From: Alphaproteobacteria bacterium UBA2966
GTDB lineage: Bacteria; Pseudomonadota; Alphaproteobacteria; UBA2966
Assembly: GCA_002348365.1 (NCBI GenBank)
Contig: DEBC01000098.1
Coordinates: 25,408-88,721, forward strand
DNA length: 63,314 nt
Direction: 5' to 3'
This document shows positions 42,932 through 51,969 of the stretch, piece by piece; within the stretch, counting starts at the first letter, position 1; every line of letters starts with the position of its first letter. Both the position numbers and the translations under genes were made by a program. The notes beneath the pieces were generated by a model. The model ran no database searches. It was given only the letters and a program-made list of their open reading frames with translations, and had not been told where the DNA came from.

Positions 42932-43369
42932 TTAACGTCGTTTTCGCTTCATCAATTCCTGACAGGCATCGGCGATTGCCGCTTCCTCCGCACCTCCAAC
43001 ACGCTCACCGTTGAACGAGACATTTCCTCTGCCATCAACGGAAACCCGTGCGACCGCGAGTTGGCTCTCATTCAGGCCCTTGGGAACATCGCGTCCGAGC
43101 CTCTCGAATACCTGGAGCGTTATGTCGAACTCAAACTTGTCCGGCATCTTGATTGAAGCGGAACCAGGAAGGTCAGCCGGCGCGACCGATTTTCCCCTGA
43201 CGTCCACGCCCGGCTTGTACTCGACATCCGCGGATGGAGAATGCCGCACCAATCGGCGACAATCCTCTTCACTCACCACAATACGCGATTACTGAACATC
43301 CGCCTGTGCGGCCAATAAAGGCGCCAGGACAGCAAGAACTGAAGTAAATCCAGCGTCCCGAATTATCAG
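42932..43369 (-). pseudogene. Small exported protein of unknown function, interrupted by an in-frame stop after the signal peptide
   Basis: The mature part (43279-42932, possible GTG starts at 43279 and 43276) contains EEDCRRLVRHSPSADVEYKP, then GVDVRGKSVAPADLPGS and VSVDGRGNVSFNGERVGGAE, a pattern I associate with a conserved periplasmic protein of Alphaproteobacteria. Those proteins begin with a signal peptide. In the same frame directly upstream, codons read LIIRDAGFTSVLAVLAPLLA then AQADVQ, a convincing signal peptide. It is separated from the mature part by a TAA at 43291-43289. No ATG starts the upstream part, only CTG or ATT. So the gene has either lost export and decayed, or makes a cytosolic remnant from GTG. 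Function unknown. Confidence 0.6.
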
Positions 43370-43650
43370 TTATTCTGCTCAGCTATTGATTAACGAAGGG
43401 TCTAGAAATGCCCCAACGCTGATCCGTCAGTGTCGCATTGAAACAGCCACAGTTCGGACATACACACGCAAGAATACAGGTGACGCCATTGATAGGCTTG
43501 TCAAGCTTGTATTGGCATGGAGTATCGGCGATAGTTTGCGCGCCGGTCTTCCCTTACCGCCACCATCTCATCCCGCCAGCTTCCTAAAGAGGTCGGGATC
43601 AAGCTGGGTGGCGGGCGATGAGTCGTCGAAGTTCAATATGGGAAGCCGGA
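43370..43650. other. Spacer upstream of the NCS2 permease gene
   Basis: 281 bp with no supported gene. A dyad GCTTG-T-CAAGC at 43496-43506 overlaps a possible CTTGTC -35 hexamer (43497-43502), but no good -10 is found 17 bp on. I see no purine-riboswitch-like aptamer. Confidence 0.4.
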
Positions 43651-44940
43651 ATGCTAGATTCATATTTCAAACTCTCTGAGAACGGCGTGACGGTCCGGAC
43701 CGAGGTCCTCGCCGGGGTCACAACGTTTCTCACTATGGCCTACATCATTTTTGTGAATCCGCTAATCCTTGCAGATGCCGGGATGGATCGTGATGCCGTA
43801 TTCATGGCGACCTGCTTCGCCGCAGCCATCGGCACACTCATCATGGGGCTCTATGCAAACTATCCGATCGCTCTGGCGCCGGGCATGGGGCTCAATGCCT
43901 ATTTCACCTACGGAGTGGTTCTCGGAATGGGCTTTACCTGGCAGGTTGCGCTCGGTGCCGTCTTTATTTCCGGTGTTCTGTTTCTTCTATTGAGTATTTT
44001 CCGCACCCGCGAGTGGATCATCAACGCAGTTCCCAAATCGTTGAAGCTCTCAGTCTCTGCCGGCATCGGCATGTTCCTCGCGATTATCGCGCTCAAGAAC
44101 GCCGGAATCGTTGTCGATCATCAGGCCACCTTAGTCACTGTAGGAGACCTCACGGCCCCGCCGGCCCTTTTAGCCGCTGCAGCATTCATCGTCATGATTG
44201 TCCTGAATTTCAAAAAGGTGCCTGGCTCGATCATCATTGGAATCATTCTTGCCACTGCTGTCGGCATCGCGATCGGTGTTTCGCCGTTCAACGGCATCGT
44301 GGCCACGCCTCCATCAATGGAGCCGACTTTTCTGCAGCTTGACCTGGCCGGAGCGTTCCAAATCGGGTTGGTGACCATCGTCTTCGCATTCTTGTTCGTC
44401 GATCTGTTCGATACCGCCGGCACTTTGATTGGTATCGCGCACCGGGCGGGCTTCCTGGACGAACAGGGCAGGCTTCCAAGGATTCGCAAGGCATTGATTG
44501 CTGATTCGGTCGCAACAATGGCCGGTGCCGCGATCGGCACATCGACCACAACCAGCTATATCGAAAGTGCGGCCGGCGTAAATGCGGGTGGCAGAACCGG
44601 TTTGACCGCGGTCACAGTAGGAGTACTGTTCATCGCGGCGATCATATTGTCGCCACTGGCAACGACGATACCTGCTTATGCGACCGCCCCCGCCCTGCTT
44701 TTCGTCGCGTGTATCATGGCAAGAGGCCTGGCGGAAATTGATTGGGAGGACGTCACGGAATACGCTCCCGCGGTCGTCACCGCATTCGCAATGCCATTCA
44801 CCTTCTCAATCGCTACAGGCATCGGATTCGGCTTCATCACATACGCCGCGATCAAGATTCTCAGCGGAAGGGTGAGCGAAGCTTCGCCCGCTGTCATCAT
44901 CATCGCACTCGCCTTCTGTGTAAAATTTGTAGTTCTGTAA
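43651..44940 (+). CDS. NCS2-family purine (adenine/guanine/hypoxanthine) permease
   Basis: A 429-residue integral membrane transporter of the AzgA-like branch of NCS2. The start at ATG 43651 gives MLDSYFKLSENGVTVRTEVL, the usual N-terminus, and an in-frame start 11 codons upstream is less likely. Twelve to fourteen membrane segments are apparent. Family motifs: GVTTFLTMAYIIFVNPLILA near 25, ANYPIALAPGMGLNAYFTYG near 70, FVDLFDTAGTLIGIAHRAGF near 255 and the substrate-site region IGTSTTTSYIESAAGVNAGG near 300. It probably imports adenine, guanine or hypoxanthine by proton symport. It is the only plus-strand gene in the right half of the window and is followed by a strong hairpin. Confidence 0.92.
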   Translation: MLDSYFKLSENGVTVRTEVLAGVTTFLTMAYIIFVNPLILADAGMDRDAVFMATCFAAAIGTLIMGLYANYPIALAPGMGLNAYFTYGVVLGMGFTWQVALGAVFISGVLFLLLSIFRTREWIINAVPKSLKLSVSAGIGMFLAIIALKNAGIVVDHQATLVTVGDLTAPPALLAAAAFIVMIVLNFKKVPGSIIIGIILATAVGIAIGVSPFNGIVATPPSMEPTFLQLDLAGAFQIGLVTIVFAFLFVDLFDTAGTLIGIAHRAGFLDEQGRLPRIRKALIADSVATMAGAAIGTSTTTSYIESAAGVNAGGRTGLTAVTVGVLFIAAIILSPLATTIPAYATAPALLFVACIMARGLAEIDWEDVTEYAPAVVTAFAMPFTFSIATGIGFGFITYAAIKILSGRVSEASPAVIIIALAFCVKFVVL

Positions 44941-44949
44941 GAGTTATGA

Positions 44950-44978
44950 GGATCGGACACCTCTCAGGTGTCCGATCC
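44950..44978. terminator. Strong hairpin between convergent permease and DUF1467 genes
   Basis: A perfect 13-bp inverted repeat GGATCGGACACCT-ctc-AGGTGTCCGATCC starts 10 nt after the permease stop and 18 nt from the stop of the converging gene. Its position and stability suggest a bidirectional transcription terminator, though a clear T-tract is missing on either side. Confidence 0.75.
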
Positions 44979-44995
44979 CCTCTTACAAAGTCGAG

Positions 44996-45241
44996 CTAAA
45001 CTGCTGCGGCAGTTCGAAAATCAATTATCTGATACTCGATCAAGGCCCAGATGCCGGCCGTTATCACGGCAGCGACGACTGTTGTTATGCCTGCCTTTAT
45101 CCACATTCGTGGTTTCTCGGGAGCCCCTGGCTCCATCCCAGCTTCTGGAGACTCTGAGGCTTTCACGCCGAATGGAAGAGTCGTGAATAGCACGAGCCAC
45201 CAAACAATTGCATACGTCGCAACCAGGCTCGTCCAACTCAT
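44996..45241 (-). CDS. DUF1467-family inner-membrane protein
   Basis: An 81-residue protein with two membrane segments (about 3-22, WTSLVATYAIVWWLVLFTTL, and about 48-70, AGITTVVAAVITAGIWALIE) joined by a Pro/Glu-rich loop. The PFGVKASESPEAGMEPGAPE stretch is characteristic of this small alphaproteobacterial family. Its function is not known. It follows the methylmalonyl-CoA epimerase gene by nine bases, a neighbourhood that recurs in Alphaproteobacteria. Confidence 0.85.
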   Translation of the reverse strand: MSWTSLVATYAIVWWLVLFTTLPFGVKASESPEAGMEPGAPEKPRMWIKAGITTVVAAVITAGIWALIEYQIIDFRTAAAV

Positions 45242-45250
45242 TTCAAATCC

Positions 45251-45655
45251 TTAGGCTTCTTCGAGCTCAACGAGAGTCCCACAAAAGTCCTTCGGATGAA
45301 GGAACAGTACCGGTTTGCCGTGAGCCCCGATCCGCGGTTCGCCGTCCCCGAGAACACGGGCCCCCTTTGCCGCCAGATCATCCCGAGCAGCAATGATGTC
45401 ATCCACCTCATAGCAAACATGATGGATTCCACCTATTGCATTGCGCTCGAGAAAGCCGGCAATTGGAGATTTGTCTCCCAAGGGATGGAGTAGTTCAATT
45501 TTTGTATTTGAAAGCTCAACAAACACCACCGTCACGCCGTGATCGGGTAAATTCTGCGGCTCGGAAACACTTGCACCCAACACGTCCCGATATTGAGCGC
45601 ACGCCGCCGCGAGGTCGGGAACTGCGATGGCAATGTGATTCAGTCGATCAATCAT
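45251..45655 (-). CDS. mce: Methylmalonyl-CoA epimerase
   Basis: A 134-residue vicinal-oxygen-chelate protein that interconverts the (R) and (S) forms of methylmalonyl-CoA in propionate catabolism. Metal ligands: His near residue 7 in RLNHIAIAVPDL, His or Glu in KIELLHPLGDKSP near 55, His in AIGGIHHVCYEVDD near 77 and Glu near the end in GTLVELEEA. FLERNAIGGIHHVCYEV is strongly diagnostic. The mutase and carboxylase partners are not in the window. It lies between the RNase J gene and DUF1467, six bases after the RNase J stop. Confidence 0.94.
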   Translation of the reverse strand: MIDRLNHIAIAVPDLAAACAQYRDVLGASVSEPQNLPDHGVTVVFVELSNTKIELLHPLGDKSPIAGFLERNAIGGIHHVCYEVDDIIAARDDLAAKGARVLGDGEPRIGAHGKPVLFLHPKDFCGTLVELEEA

Positions 45656-45661
45656 GTTGAT

Positions 45662-47386
45662 TTAGGCCTTTACGGTTTGTTGGTGCCCCTTACCGCGCTT
45701 TGTCGCTCCAGTCATATGGGACGGCATCCGAATGATGTCTACCTCTATTGGTGGGCGCCCAAAGGTGAGTGGTTTGAGCAAACGTCTCACGGTTCTGCGC
45801 ACGGCATTGTCGATAGCATCATCGTCATTGCGCTTTCCACGTGGAAGCGCCCGAATATCTTCATCCGTCTGTTGGCTGGCAAGGCCCTCGAATCCTGAAT
45901 TCTCGGTGCCCGGAACACCACGAGCCAATACCCGTGGTGACAGTTCCAAGGCCCCCTCATGGTTCAACAAGATTGTTACGGCGATCAGTCCGTTGAACAT
46001 CAAGCGCCGCCGCATCTGCAAGTTGCCCGAGTCTTCCGCAACCAATTTACGACCGTCGAGCGCCAATCTGCCGACAGGAACACGGCCGACTATCTCTCCG
46101 GGACCAGGGTGAAGACGAAGGAGATCCCCGTTCCTGATGACAATCGAACTCCCCGCACCAAGTTCTAACGCGTACTTTGCATGCTCCTGAAGATGTCGCG
46201 CCTCACCGTGAACTGGGACCGCCAGCTCAGGACGGGTCCACGCATACATTTCCGCCAGTTCGTCTCGCGATGGATGGCCGGACGTATGCACGAAATGATC
46301 TTTCTCAGTTACGATTTGCACGTCACTTGTCGCGAGTTGATTCTGCACGCGATCAATCGACCGCTCATTGCCTGGGATAATCTTCGACGAGAAAATCGCA
46401 AGATCTCCCGCTTCCAAGCCAATATGGGGATGATCACCGAATGCGATGCGGGACATGGCACCTCGTGGCTCGCCTTGGCAGCCAGTGCACACGAGAAGAA
46501 GCTTCTCCGGAGGAAGGTAGCCGGCATCGACGTCGCTTAGGAGCTCTGTGGCAGCATCCAAATGCCCCGTCGCGCATGCCGCATGGACTGTCCGCCACAT
46601 AGATCGCCCGACCAGTACGATATGTCGTTCACAAGCCTCGGCGATGGCCAGAATTGACTTTATGCGAGCCACGTTTGAGGCAAACGTTGTGATGGCAACT
46701 CGTCCTGTCGCCTGGCTGACGATATTTTCCAGGCTTTCCCGGACTGATTGTTCCGAACCTGAGTTGCCTGGCTTGAACACGTTGGTCGAGTCACATACGA
46801 GCGCCAACACACCTTGATCGCCTAGAGCGCAATAGGGATCAGGACTTGTCGCATCGCCTACGACGGGCATCGGGTCGAGCTTCCAGTCCCCGGTATGCAG
46901 GACGGTTCCGACAGGCGTCTTCAAACTGAGCGAATGTGCCTCCGGGATGGAATGGGTGATTGGAATGTACCGCACATCGAAATCACCCAGGGTTACCGAT
47001 CCGGATACCGGAACGATGTTCAATGGGACGTCGCTCAAGAGCCCCGCCTCTTCCAATTTTGATGCGACCAATGCTGATGTGAACGGTGTCGCAAAGACCG
47101 GGCACCTCAGCCGTGGCCAAAGGTGAGCGACCGCTCCGATATGATCTTCGTGCGCGTGGGTCAGAAGCAGGCCCAGCAGATTGCTCGACTCCTCTTCAAT
47201 GAATTGAGGATCGGGTAAAACAATATCCACGCCGGGCATCGAGTCGTCTGCAAAGGTTATCCCGCAATCGACCATGATCCACTTGCCTCCGAATCCATAG
47301 AGGTTGAGGTTCATGCCGATCTCGCCTGCTCCCCCGAGGGGCAGGAAAAGCAACTCACCGTTGGATGACGTTACTTGCTGCGTCAC
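45662..47386 (-). CDS. rnj: Ribonuclease J
   Basis: The protein has 574 residues, with a GTG start at 47386 overlapping the coaX stop by four bases. It is a metallo-beta-lactamase/beta-CASP nuclease with endo- and 5'-exonuclease activity, used by Alphaproteobacteria in RNA maturation alongside RNase E. The zinc motif LLTHAHEDHIGAVAHLWPRL lies near residue 75, VLHTGDWKLDPMPV near 160 and CDSTNVFKPGNSGSEQ near 195. The beta-CASP motif FASNVARIKSILAIAE and the C-terminal HTSGHPSRDELAEMYAWTRP near 365 follow. The last 30 residues are basic. Confidence 0.94.
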   Translation of the reverse strand: MTQQVTSSNGELLFLPLGGAGEIGMNLNLYGFGGKWIMVDCGITFADDSMPGVDIVLPDPQFIEEESSNLLGLLLTHAHEDHIGAVAHLWPRLRCPVFATPFTSALVASKLEEAGLLSDVPLNIVPVSGSVTLGDFDVRYIPITHSIPEAHSLSLKTPVGTVLHTGDWKLDPMPVVGDATSPDPYCALGDQGVLALVCDSTNVFKPGNSGSEQSVRESLENIVSQATGRVAITTFASNVARIKSILAIAEACERHIVLVGRSMWRTVHAACATGHLDAATELLSDVDAGYLPPEKLLLVCTGCQGEPRGAMSRIAFGDHPHIGLEAGDLAIFSSKIIPGNERSIDRVQNQLATSDVQIVTEKDHFVHTSGHPSRDELAEMYAWTRPELAVPVHGEARHLQEHAKYALELGAGSSIVIRNGDLLRLHPGPGEIVGRVPVGRLALDGRKLVAEDSGNLQMRRRLMFNGLIAVTILLNHEGALELSPRVLARGVPGTENSGFEGLASQQTDEDIRALPRGKRNDDDAIDNAVRRTVRRLLKPLTFGRPPIEVDIIRMPSHMTGATKRGKGHQQTVKA

Positions 47387-48168
47387 TTGTGAAGCCTGTT
47401 GCGCCTATGCAGCAACTGCAAGCCTCGGATGGTGAGGTCAGGATCCACGTTTTCGATCGCCTCTGTTCCGCCGGCAAACAGTGGTGCCAGCCCTCCCGTC
47501 GCGACCACCTTCATTCTGGTCGCATCCAATTCAGCAAACTCTTCCCGTATGCGCGAAATGACCCCCTCAATCAGGCTGATGTAACCCCAGTAAATTCCCG
47601 ACTGCATTGCCTCGAGCGTTCCGTCACCAATCACGTGCGGTGGCCGCTCCACAGCAATGTGCGGGAGCTTGGCAGCGGCCATATGAAGCGCCTCAAGGCT
47701 GAGATTCACACCCGGCGCGATGACACCGCCACGATAGTCACCACGCGAGTCCACGATATCGAAGGTCGTGGCCGTCCCGAAATCGATTGCGATGAGCGGC
47801 CCTCCGTATTTGGCTCCGGCCGCAACTGCATTCACCAATCGGTCTGCCCCGACCTCAGCCGATCTTTCGAGGCGCACGTCAATCCCAAGATCGACGCCGT
47901 CACCTACGACAAGAGGTTCACAACGAAAATAGTTCCGGCACAGCTTCCGGAGATCGAAGAGTGCCTGTGGAACGACTGTAGATATGATTGCCTCATCGAC
48001 CTCTCTTAGCTCGACTTCCTCTAAGGCCAGAAGCTGCGTCAACCAGACCGCATACTCATCGGCAGTCCGGGCAGCATTTGACGCTGTCCGCCACTGGCAA
48101 CGCAATTCATCGCCATCGATGATTGCGAAGACTGTGTTCGTGTTACCTGCGTCAATTGCCAGCAGCAC
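47383..48168 (-). CDS. coaX: Type III pantothenate kinase
   Basis: The protein has 261 residues from a GTG at 48168. It phosphorylates pantothenate in coenzyme A synthesis and belongs to the ASKHA fold. Motifs: LLAIDAGNTNTVFAI at the start, DFGTATTFDIVDSRGDYRGG near 130, VGADRLVNAVAA near 105 and VVATGGLAPLFAGG near 230. Alphaproteobacteria commonly have CoaX, often in place of or beside CoaA. The gene is between birA and rnj, and both neighbours at complex I are cofactor-related. Confidence 0.96.
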   Translation of the reverse strand: MLLAIDAGNTNTVFAIIDGDELRCQWRTASNAARTADEYAVWLTQLLALEEVELREVDEAIISTVVPQALFDLRKLCRNYFRCEPLVVGDGVDLGIDVRLERSAEVGADRLVNAVAAGAKYGGPLIAIDFGTATTFDIVDSRGDYRGGVIAPGVNLSLEALHMAAAKLPHIAVERPPHVIGDGTLEAMQSGIYWGYISLIEGVISRIREEFAELDATRMKVVATGGLAPLFAGGTEAIENVDPDLTIRGLQLLHRRNRLHK

Positions 48169-48190
48169 CGCGTGTCTCTCTCATGAAGTT

Positions 48191-48964
48191 TCAGCCTTGA
48201 TTTGGAACAAACACTTCCCCAGCTGAGATATGTTGTCGCCCCTCCGGCGTCAGTAAAACAAGTGCCCCATTCGTGTCGAGAGCGTCGAACGTGCCATGCA
48301 GAGTCTGGTTTGGCAGTCTCACCTCAATGGATTCGCCAAGTCCAATAGCCCTGTTCAACCAGGCCTTCCGAACGGGATCAAATCCAAAATCGTTCCAGCG
48401 ACCAATCCATGTCCACAAAGTCTGGGCGTATGCTGTCAATACGTCAGCGACGGGAAGTTGGCATCCAACTTTATCAAGAGATGTGGCAGGTCGTTCTGTA
48501 TCGGGCGGATGACTGGTCACGTTGACCCCCGTACCGATGACGACCCACTCCATATTCCCATTTTCACCAACGTGGGATTCCAGCAATATCCCCGCAATTT
48601 TCCCACCGTCGATGAGAACATCATTGGGCCACTTGTATTGCAGGGTCGCGGACGATGGGAGGAGGTTGTGCATTCCCTCCCCCAAGGCCAATGCGGTAAC
48701 GAATGAGAGCTGTGCTGCCACGGCAGGGCTGACCTCCGGACGGAGGATGATCGAGCAGTAAAGATTTCCCTCCGGCGAATTCCAGGCTCGCCCTCGCCGC
48801 CCGCGTCCCGAAACCTGCTGTTTCGCCCAGATGATCGTTCCGGCAGGCGCACCACTTTCGGCTCGAATGCGAGCTTCATCGTTTGTGCTACCGACAGACT
48901 CCAGCACGACCGGTGAAAAAAAATCGGGGAGGCTCAGCATCGAGGCCGAACCCTGCGCGCCCAT
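48191..48964 (-). CDS. birA: Biotin--[acetyl-CoA-carboxylase] ligase
   Basis: A 257-residue biotin protein ligase without an N-terminal DNA-binding domain, so it is an enzyme only and not a repressor. Motifs: ESVGSTNDEARIRAESGAPA near residue 23, the biotinyl-AMP loop QQVSGRGRRGRAWNSPEGNL near 50, and LQYKWPNDVLIDGGKIAGIL near 105. The C-terminal SH3-like domain ends with GAFDALDTNGALVLL-like sequence (here GTFDALDTNGALVLL). It starts at ATG 48964, and an ATG eight codons in is possible. It follows nuoN by 23 bp, as in many Alphaproteobacteria. Confidence 0.95.
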   Translation of the reverse strand: MGAQGSASMLSLPDFFSPVVLESVGSTNDEARIRAESGAPAGTIIWAKQQVSGRGRRGRAWNSPEGNLYCSIILRPEVSPAVAAQLSFVTALALGEGMHNLLPSSATLQYKWPNDVLIDGGKIAGILLESHVGENGNMEWVVIGTGVNVTSHPPDTERPATSLDKVGCQLPVADVLTAYAQTLWTWIGRWNDFGFDPVRKAWLNRAIGLGESIEVRLPNQTLHGTFDALDTNGALVLLTPEGRQHISAGEVFVPNQG

Positions 48965-48987
48965 GATCTAACCGCCGAGACGGATGA

Positions 48988-50439
48988 TCATGGGATGAGC
49001 GCCTGCGCTGCGGCTTGTGCGCCGGCGAGAAATGGCGCTGGATACACGAAGAAGAAAAGTGTGAACACTGCCGCGACCGACAGAATGATGCGCATCTCGG
49101 GTACGATGGCGCTATCCAACCCGTCGGCAGGGGCATCGAAGTACATGATTTTGATGATGCGCAAGTAGTAGAACGCGCCTACCACGCTGGCCAGTACACC
49201 GATCACAGCCAGCGCATAGAGTTCCGCATTAACCGCCGCCAGGAAAACGTAAAACTTTGCGAAGAACCCGGCCAGCGGTGGAATGCCGGCCAGAGAAAAC
49301 ATGAAAATACCCATGGCCAGTGCCATCAACGGCTTCGAACGCGCGAGTCCCGCCAGATCGTTGATGTTTTCCACCATGTTGCCGGCGCGTTTCATATTGA
49401 GGATTACCGCGAATGTCCCGATATTCATGACAAGATAAATTGTCATGTAAATGATCGTTCCGCGCATGCCCTCCGCCGTACCAGACGCAAGGCCGACCAG
49501 AGCGTATCCCATGTGTCCGATGGAGCTGTAAGCCATCAAGCGTTTGATGTTGTCCTGCCAGATAGCCGCAAAGGCGCCGAGGACCATGGACGCTATCGAA
49601 ATGACGATGATCACCTGTTGCCATTCGGCGAACAGGCCACCAAATGGCGACATCATCACTCTCAAGAAAAGTGCAATGGCTGCGACTTTGGGTGCGACCG
49701 CAAAGAAGGCAGTGATCGGTGTCGGGGCACCTTCATATACGTCTGGGGTCCACATATGGAACGGAACCGCAGACACTTTGAATGCCAATCCGGAGATCAG
49801 AAACACCAGACCAATCACGAGCCCAATCGGAACATCACCGTCACTACTCAGTGCCGCAGTGAGAGCCGAGAAACTCGTGGCACCGGTCATTCCGTATATC
49901 AATGAACAGCCGTACAACAGCATTCCTGAGGACAGAGCGCCCAGAACGAAATACTTCAGGCCAGCTTCGGTGGAGCGCAAAGATTCGCGTTTGAACGCCG
50001 CAACGACATATAGGGCCAGACTTTGCAATTCGAGCCCCAGATACAATGCCATCAGGTCGTTCGAGGAGATCATCATGAGCATGCCGAGGGTGGCGAGCAT
50101 CATGAGGACTGGAAATTCGAATCGCTCCATTCCTTCGGTCCGGATGTATCCAAACGACATTACGATCGCCAATCCAGACCCGATCAGCACGAGGACTTTC
50201 ATAAAGACTGCGAACTGATCGACAATGAACATTTGCGAAAATGTCTCTACGCCATCCGAAGGCCCCACGATCACGAAGAACCCCGCGACTGCAATTGTCC
50301 CTACAGCCAGCCAGGAAACCGTACGGGTTGAGTCATTGCCTCGAAAAACACCGAACATCAGCAATAGCATGGCCATGCCCGCGAGGATGAGTTCGGGCAG
50401 CGCCGGCATGAGATCGGGAACTACGTGTACGGACATCAT
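48988..50439 (-). CDS. nuoN: NADH-quinone oxidoreductase subunit N
   Basis: A 483-residue antiporter-like proton-pumping subunit of complex I with about 14 membrane helices. The conserved GLELQSLALYVVAAFKRESL is near 130, AFKVSAVPFHMWTPDVYEGA near 225 and KRLMAYSSIGHMGYALVGLA near 300. The Lys residues in the helices of these motifs form the proton path. It is the last gene of the nuo cluster, 15 bp after nuoM. Confidence 0.97.
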   Translation of the reverse strand: MMSVHVVPDLMPALPELILAGMAMLLLMFGVFRGNDSTRTVSWLAVGTIAVAGFFVIVGPSDGVETFSQMFIVDQFAVFMKVLVLIGSGLAIVMSFGYIRTEGMERFEFPVLMMLATLGMLMMISSNDLMALYLGLELQSLALYVVAAFKRESLRSTEAGLKYFVLGALSSGMLLYGCSLIYGMTGATSFSALTAALSSDGDVPIGLVIGLVFLISGLAFKVSAVPFHMWTPDVYEGAPTPITAFFAVAPKVAAIALFLRVMMSPFGGLFAEWQQVIIVISIASMVLGAFAAIWQDNIKRLMAYSSIGHMGYALVGLASGTAEGMRGTIIYMTIYLVMNIGTFAVILNMKRAGNMVENINDLAGLARSKPLMALAMGIFMFSLAGIPPLAGFFAKFYVFLAAVNAELYALAVIGVLASVVGAFYYLRIIKIMYFDAPADGLDSAIVPEMRIILSVAAVFTLFFFVYPAPFLAGAQAAAQALIP

Positions 50440-50454
50440 CGGTTCAGACCTCGC

Positions 50455-51966
50455 TCACCGATTCGCCAGCGCTACAGCGCTGCCGCCGTTCATCGCCATC
50501 TCGTGGCTCTGGATGAGATTGGCCACCGATACATGCATGACTTCTAAAAGAGGCTCGGGATAAATACCGAAATAGAGCACCAGCACGACCAACGGTGTGA
50601 ATACTGCAATTTCCCGACGATTGAGATCCAAAATATCCTTGAGCTCGGCTTTCACGAGTTCGCCGTAAATCACTCTCCGGTAGAGCCACAAAGTGTAAGC
50701 AACACTTAGAACAATGCCGGTAGTGGCAAGGAAAGCAACCCACGTGTCGACCTGGAATATTCCGACCAGAACCAGGAATTCGCCGACGAACCCACTCGTG
50801 CCCGGGAGCCCTACGTTTGCCAATCCAATCACCATGAATACCGCGGCATATATCGGCATTCGGTGCACCAATCCGCCGTATCTCGAAATTTCTCTGGTAT
50901 GCACCCGGTCGTAGACGACACCAACGATGAGGAACAAAGCAGCCGATACGAGGCCATGGCTGAGCATCACCATGATCCCTCCTTCGATCCCCTGGGTCGT
51001 GAAAGTAAAAATTCCTATCGTCACGAAACCCATGTGCGCAACAGAGGAGTACGCGATCAGCTTTTTCATATCCTCCTGCATCAGAGCAACCAGAGACGCG
51101 TAAACGATCGCGACAACCGACAGGGTGTAGACCAACGGTGTAAAGAATTCCGTCGCTTCCGGAAGCATCGGGATCGAAAAGCGAAGGAAGCCGTACCCAC
51201 CAATCTTCAGGAGCACACCAGCCAGGACAACCGACCCAGCGGTTGGGGCTTCGACATGTGCATCCGGTAACCACGTATGTACTGGCCACATGGGAATCTT
51301 CACGGCGAAGGCCGCGAAGAACGCGAGCCACAACCAACGCTGCCAGGTTGGGTCGAAACCGGCAGCAATCAATGTGGGAATGTCCGTGGTTCCGACCTTA
51401 AGATACATGGCCAAGATAGCCAGCAGCATCAGGACGGACCCCAGGAGTGTGTACAGGAAGAACTTAAACGTTGCGTAGATGCGTCGTTCACCACCCCAGA
51501 CGCCGATAATCAGGAACATCGGAATGAGGCCGCCCTCGAAGAACAGATAGAAGACAACGAAGTCCAGGGCACAAAAGACCCCGATCATCATGGTTTCCAT
51601 AATCAGGAACGCGACCATGTACTCTTTGACGCGGGTCGAAATTGACTCCCAACTGGCCAAAATGCACAGAGGTGTAAGCAGCGTCGTAAGGAGCACAAAC
51701 AGCATTGAGATGCCGTCTACACCCATGTGGTAATTGATACCGCTGCCGATCCACGCCTTCTGTTCAACAAACTGAAATTCGGCGGTGGCCGGATTGAATC
51801 CCATCCAGATGAGGAGGGAGGCGCCAAACGTCATCACGGTGGTCCAAATCGCTACCCACCGCGCATTGCGAGCAACGACTTCTTCTTCTCCACGAATCAA
51901 AAGTATGAACGCGGCACCCACCGTTGGCAGGAATGTGACCAGGGACAAGAGGGGGAAATCGAACAC
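50455..51966 (-). CDS. nuoM: NADH-quinone oxidoreductase subunit M
   Basis: A 503-residue antiporter-like membrane subunit. The start codon is GTG at 51966, unlike its neighbours. Motifs: YHMGVDGISMLFVLLTTLLT near 78, FFEGGLIPMFLIIGVWGGER near 140 (the Glu is a key proton-path residue), AVKIPMWPVHTWLPDAHVEA near 225 and KKLIAYSSVAHMGFVTIGIF near 310. nuoL ends four bases upstream. Confidence 0.97.
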   Translation of the reverse strand: MFDFPLLSLVTFLPTVGAAFILLIRGEEEVVARNARWVAIWTTVMTFGASLLIWMGFNPATAEFQFVEQKAWIGSGINYHMGVDGISMLFVLLTTLLTPLCILASWESISTRVKEYMVAFLIMETMMIGVFCALDFVVFYLFFEGGLIPMFLIIGVWGGERRIYATFKFFLYTLLGSVLMLLAILAMYLKVGTTDIPTLIAAGFDPTWQRWLWLAFFAAFAVKIPMWPVHTWLPDAHVEAPTAGSVVLAGVLLKIGGYGFLRFSIPMLPEATEFFTPLVYTLSVVAIVYASLVALMQEDMKKLIAYSSVAHMGFVTIGIFTFTTQGIEGGIMVMLSHGLVSAALFLIVGVVYDRVHTREISRYGGLVHRMPIYAAVFMVIGLANVGLPGTSGFVGEFLVLVGIFQVDTWVAFLATTGIVLSVAYTLWLYRRVIYGELVKAELKDILDLNRREIAVFTPLVVLVLYFGIYPEPLLEVMHVSVANLIQSHEMAMNGGSAVALANR

Positions 51967-51969
51967 GGC

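Noticed and set aside
43370..43650. Purine riboswitch upstream of the permease
   Set aside because: I could not find the three-way junction core or loop sequences of a purine aptamer, and such riboswitches are rare in Alphaproteobacteria.
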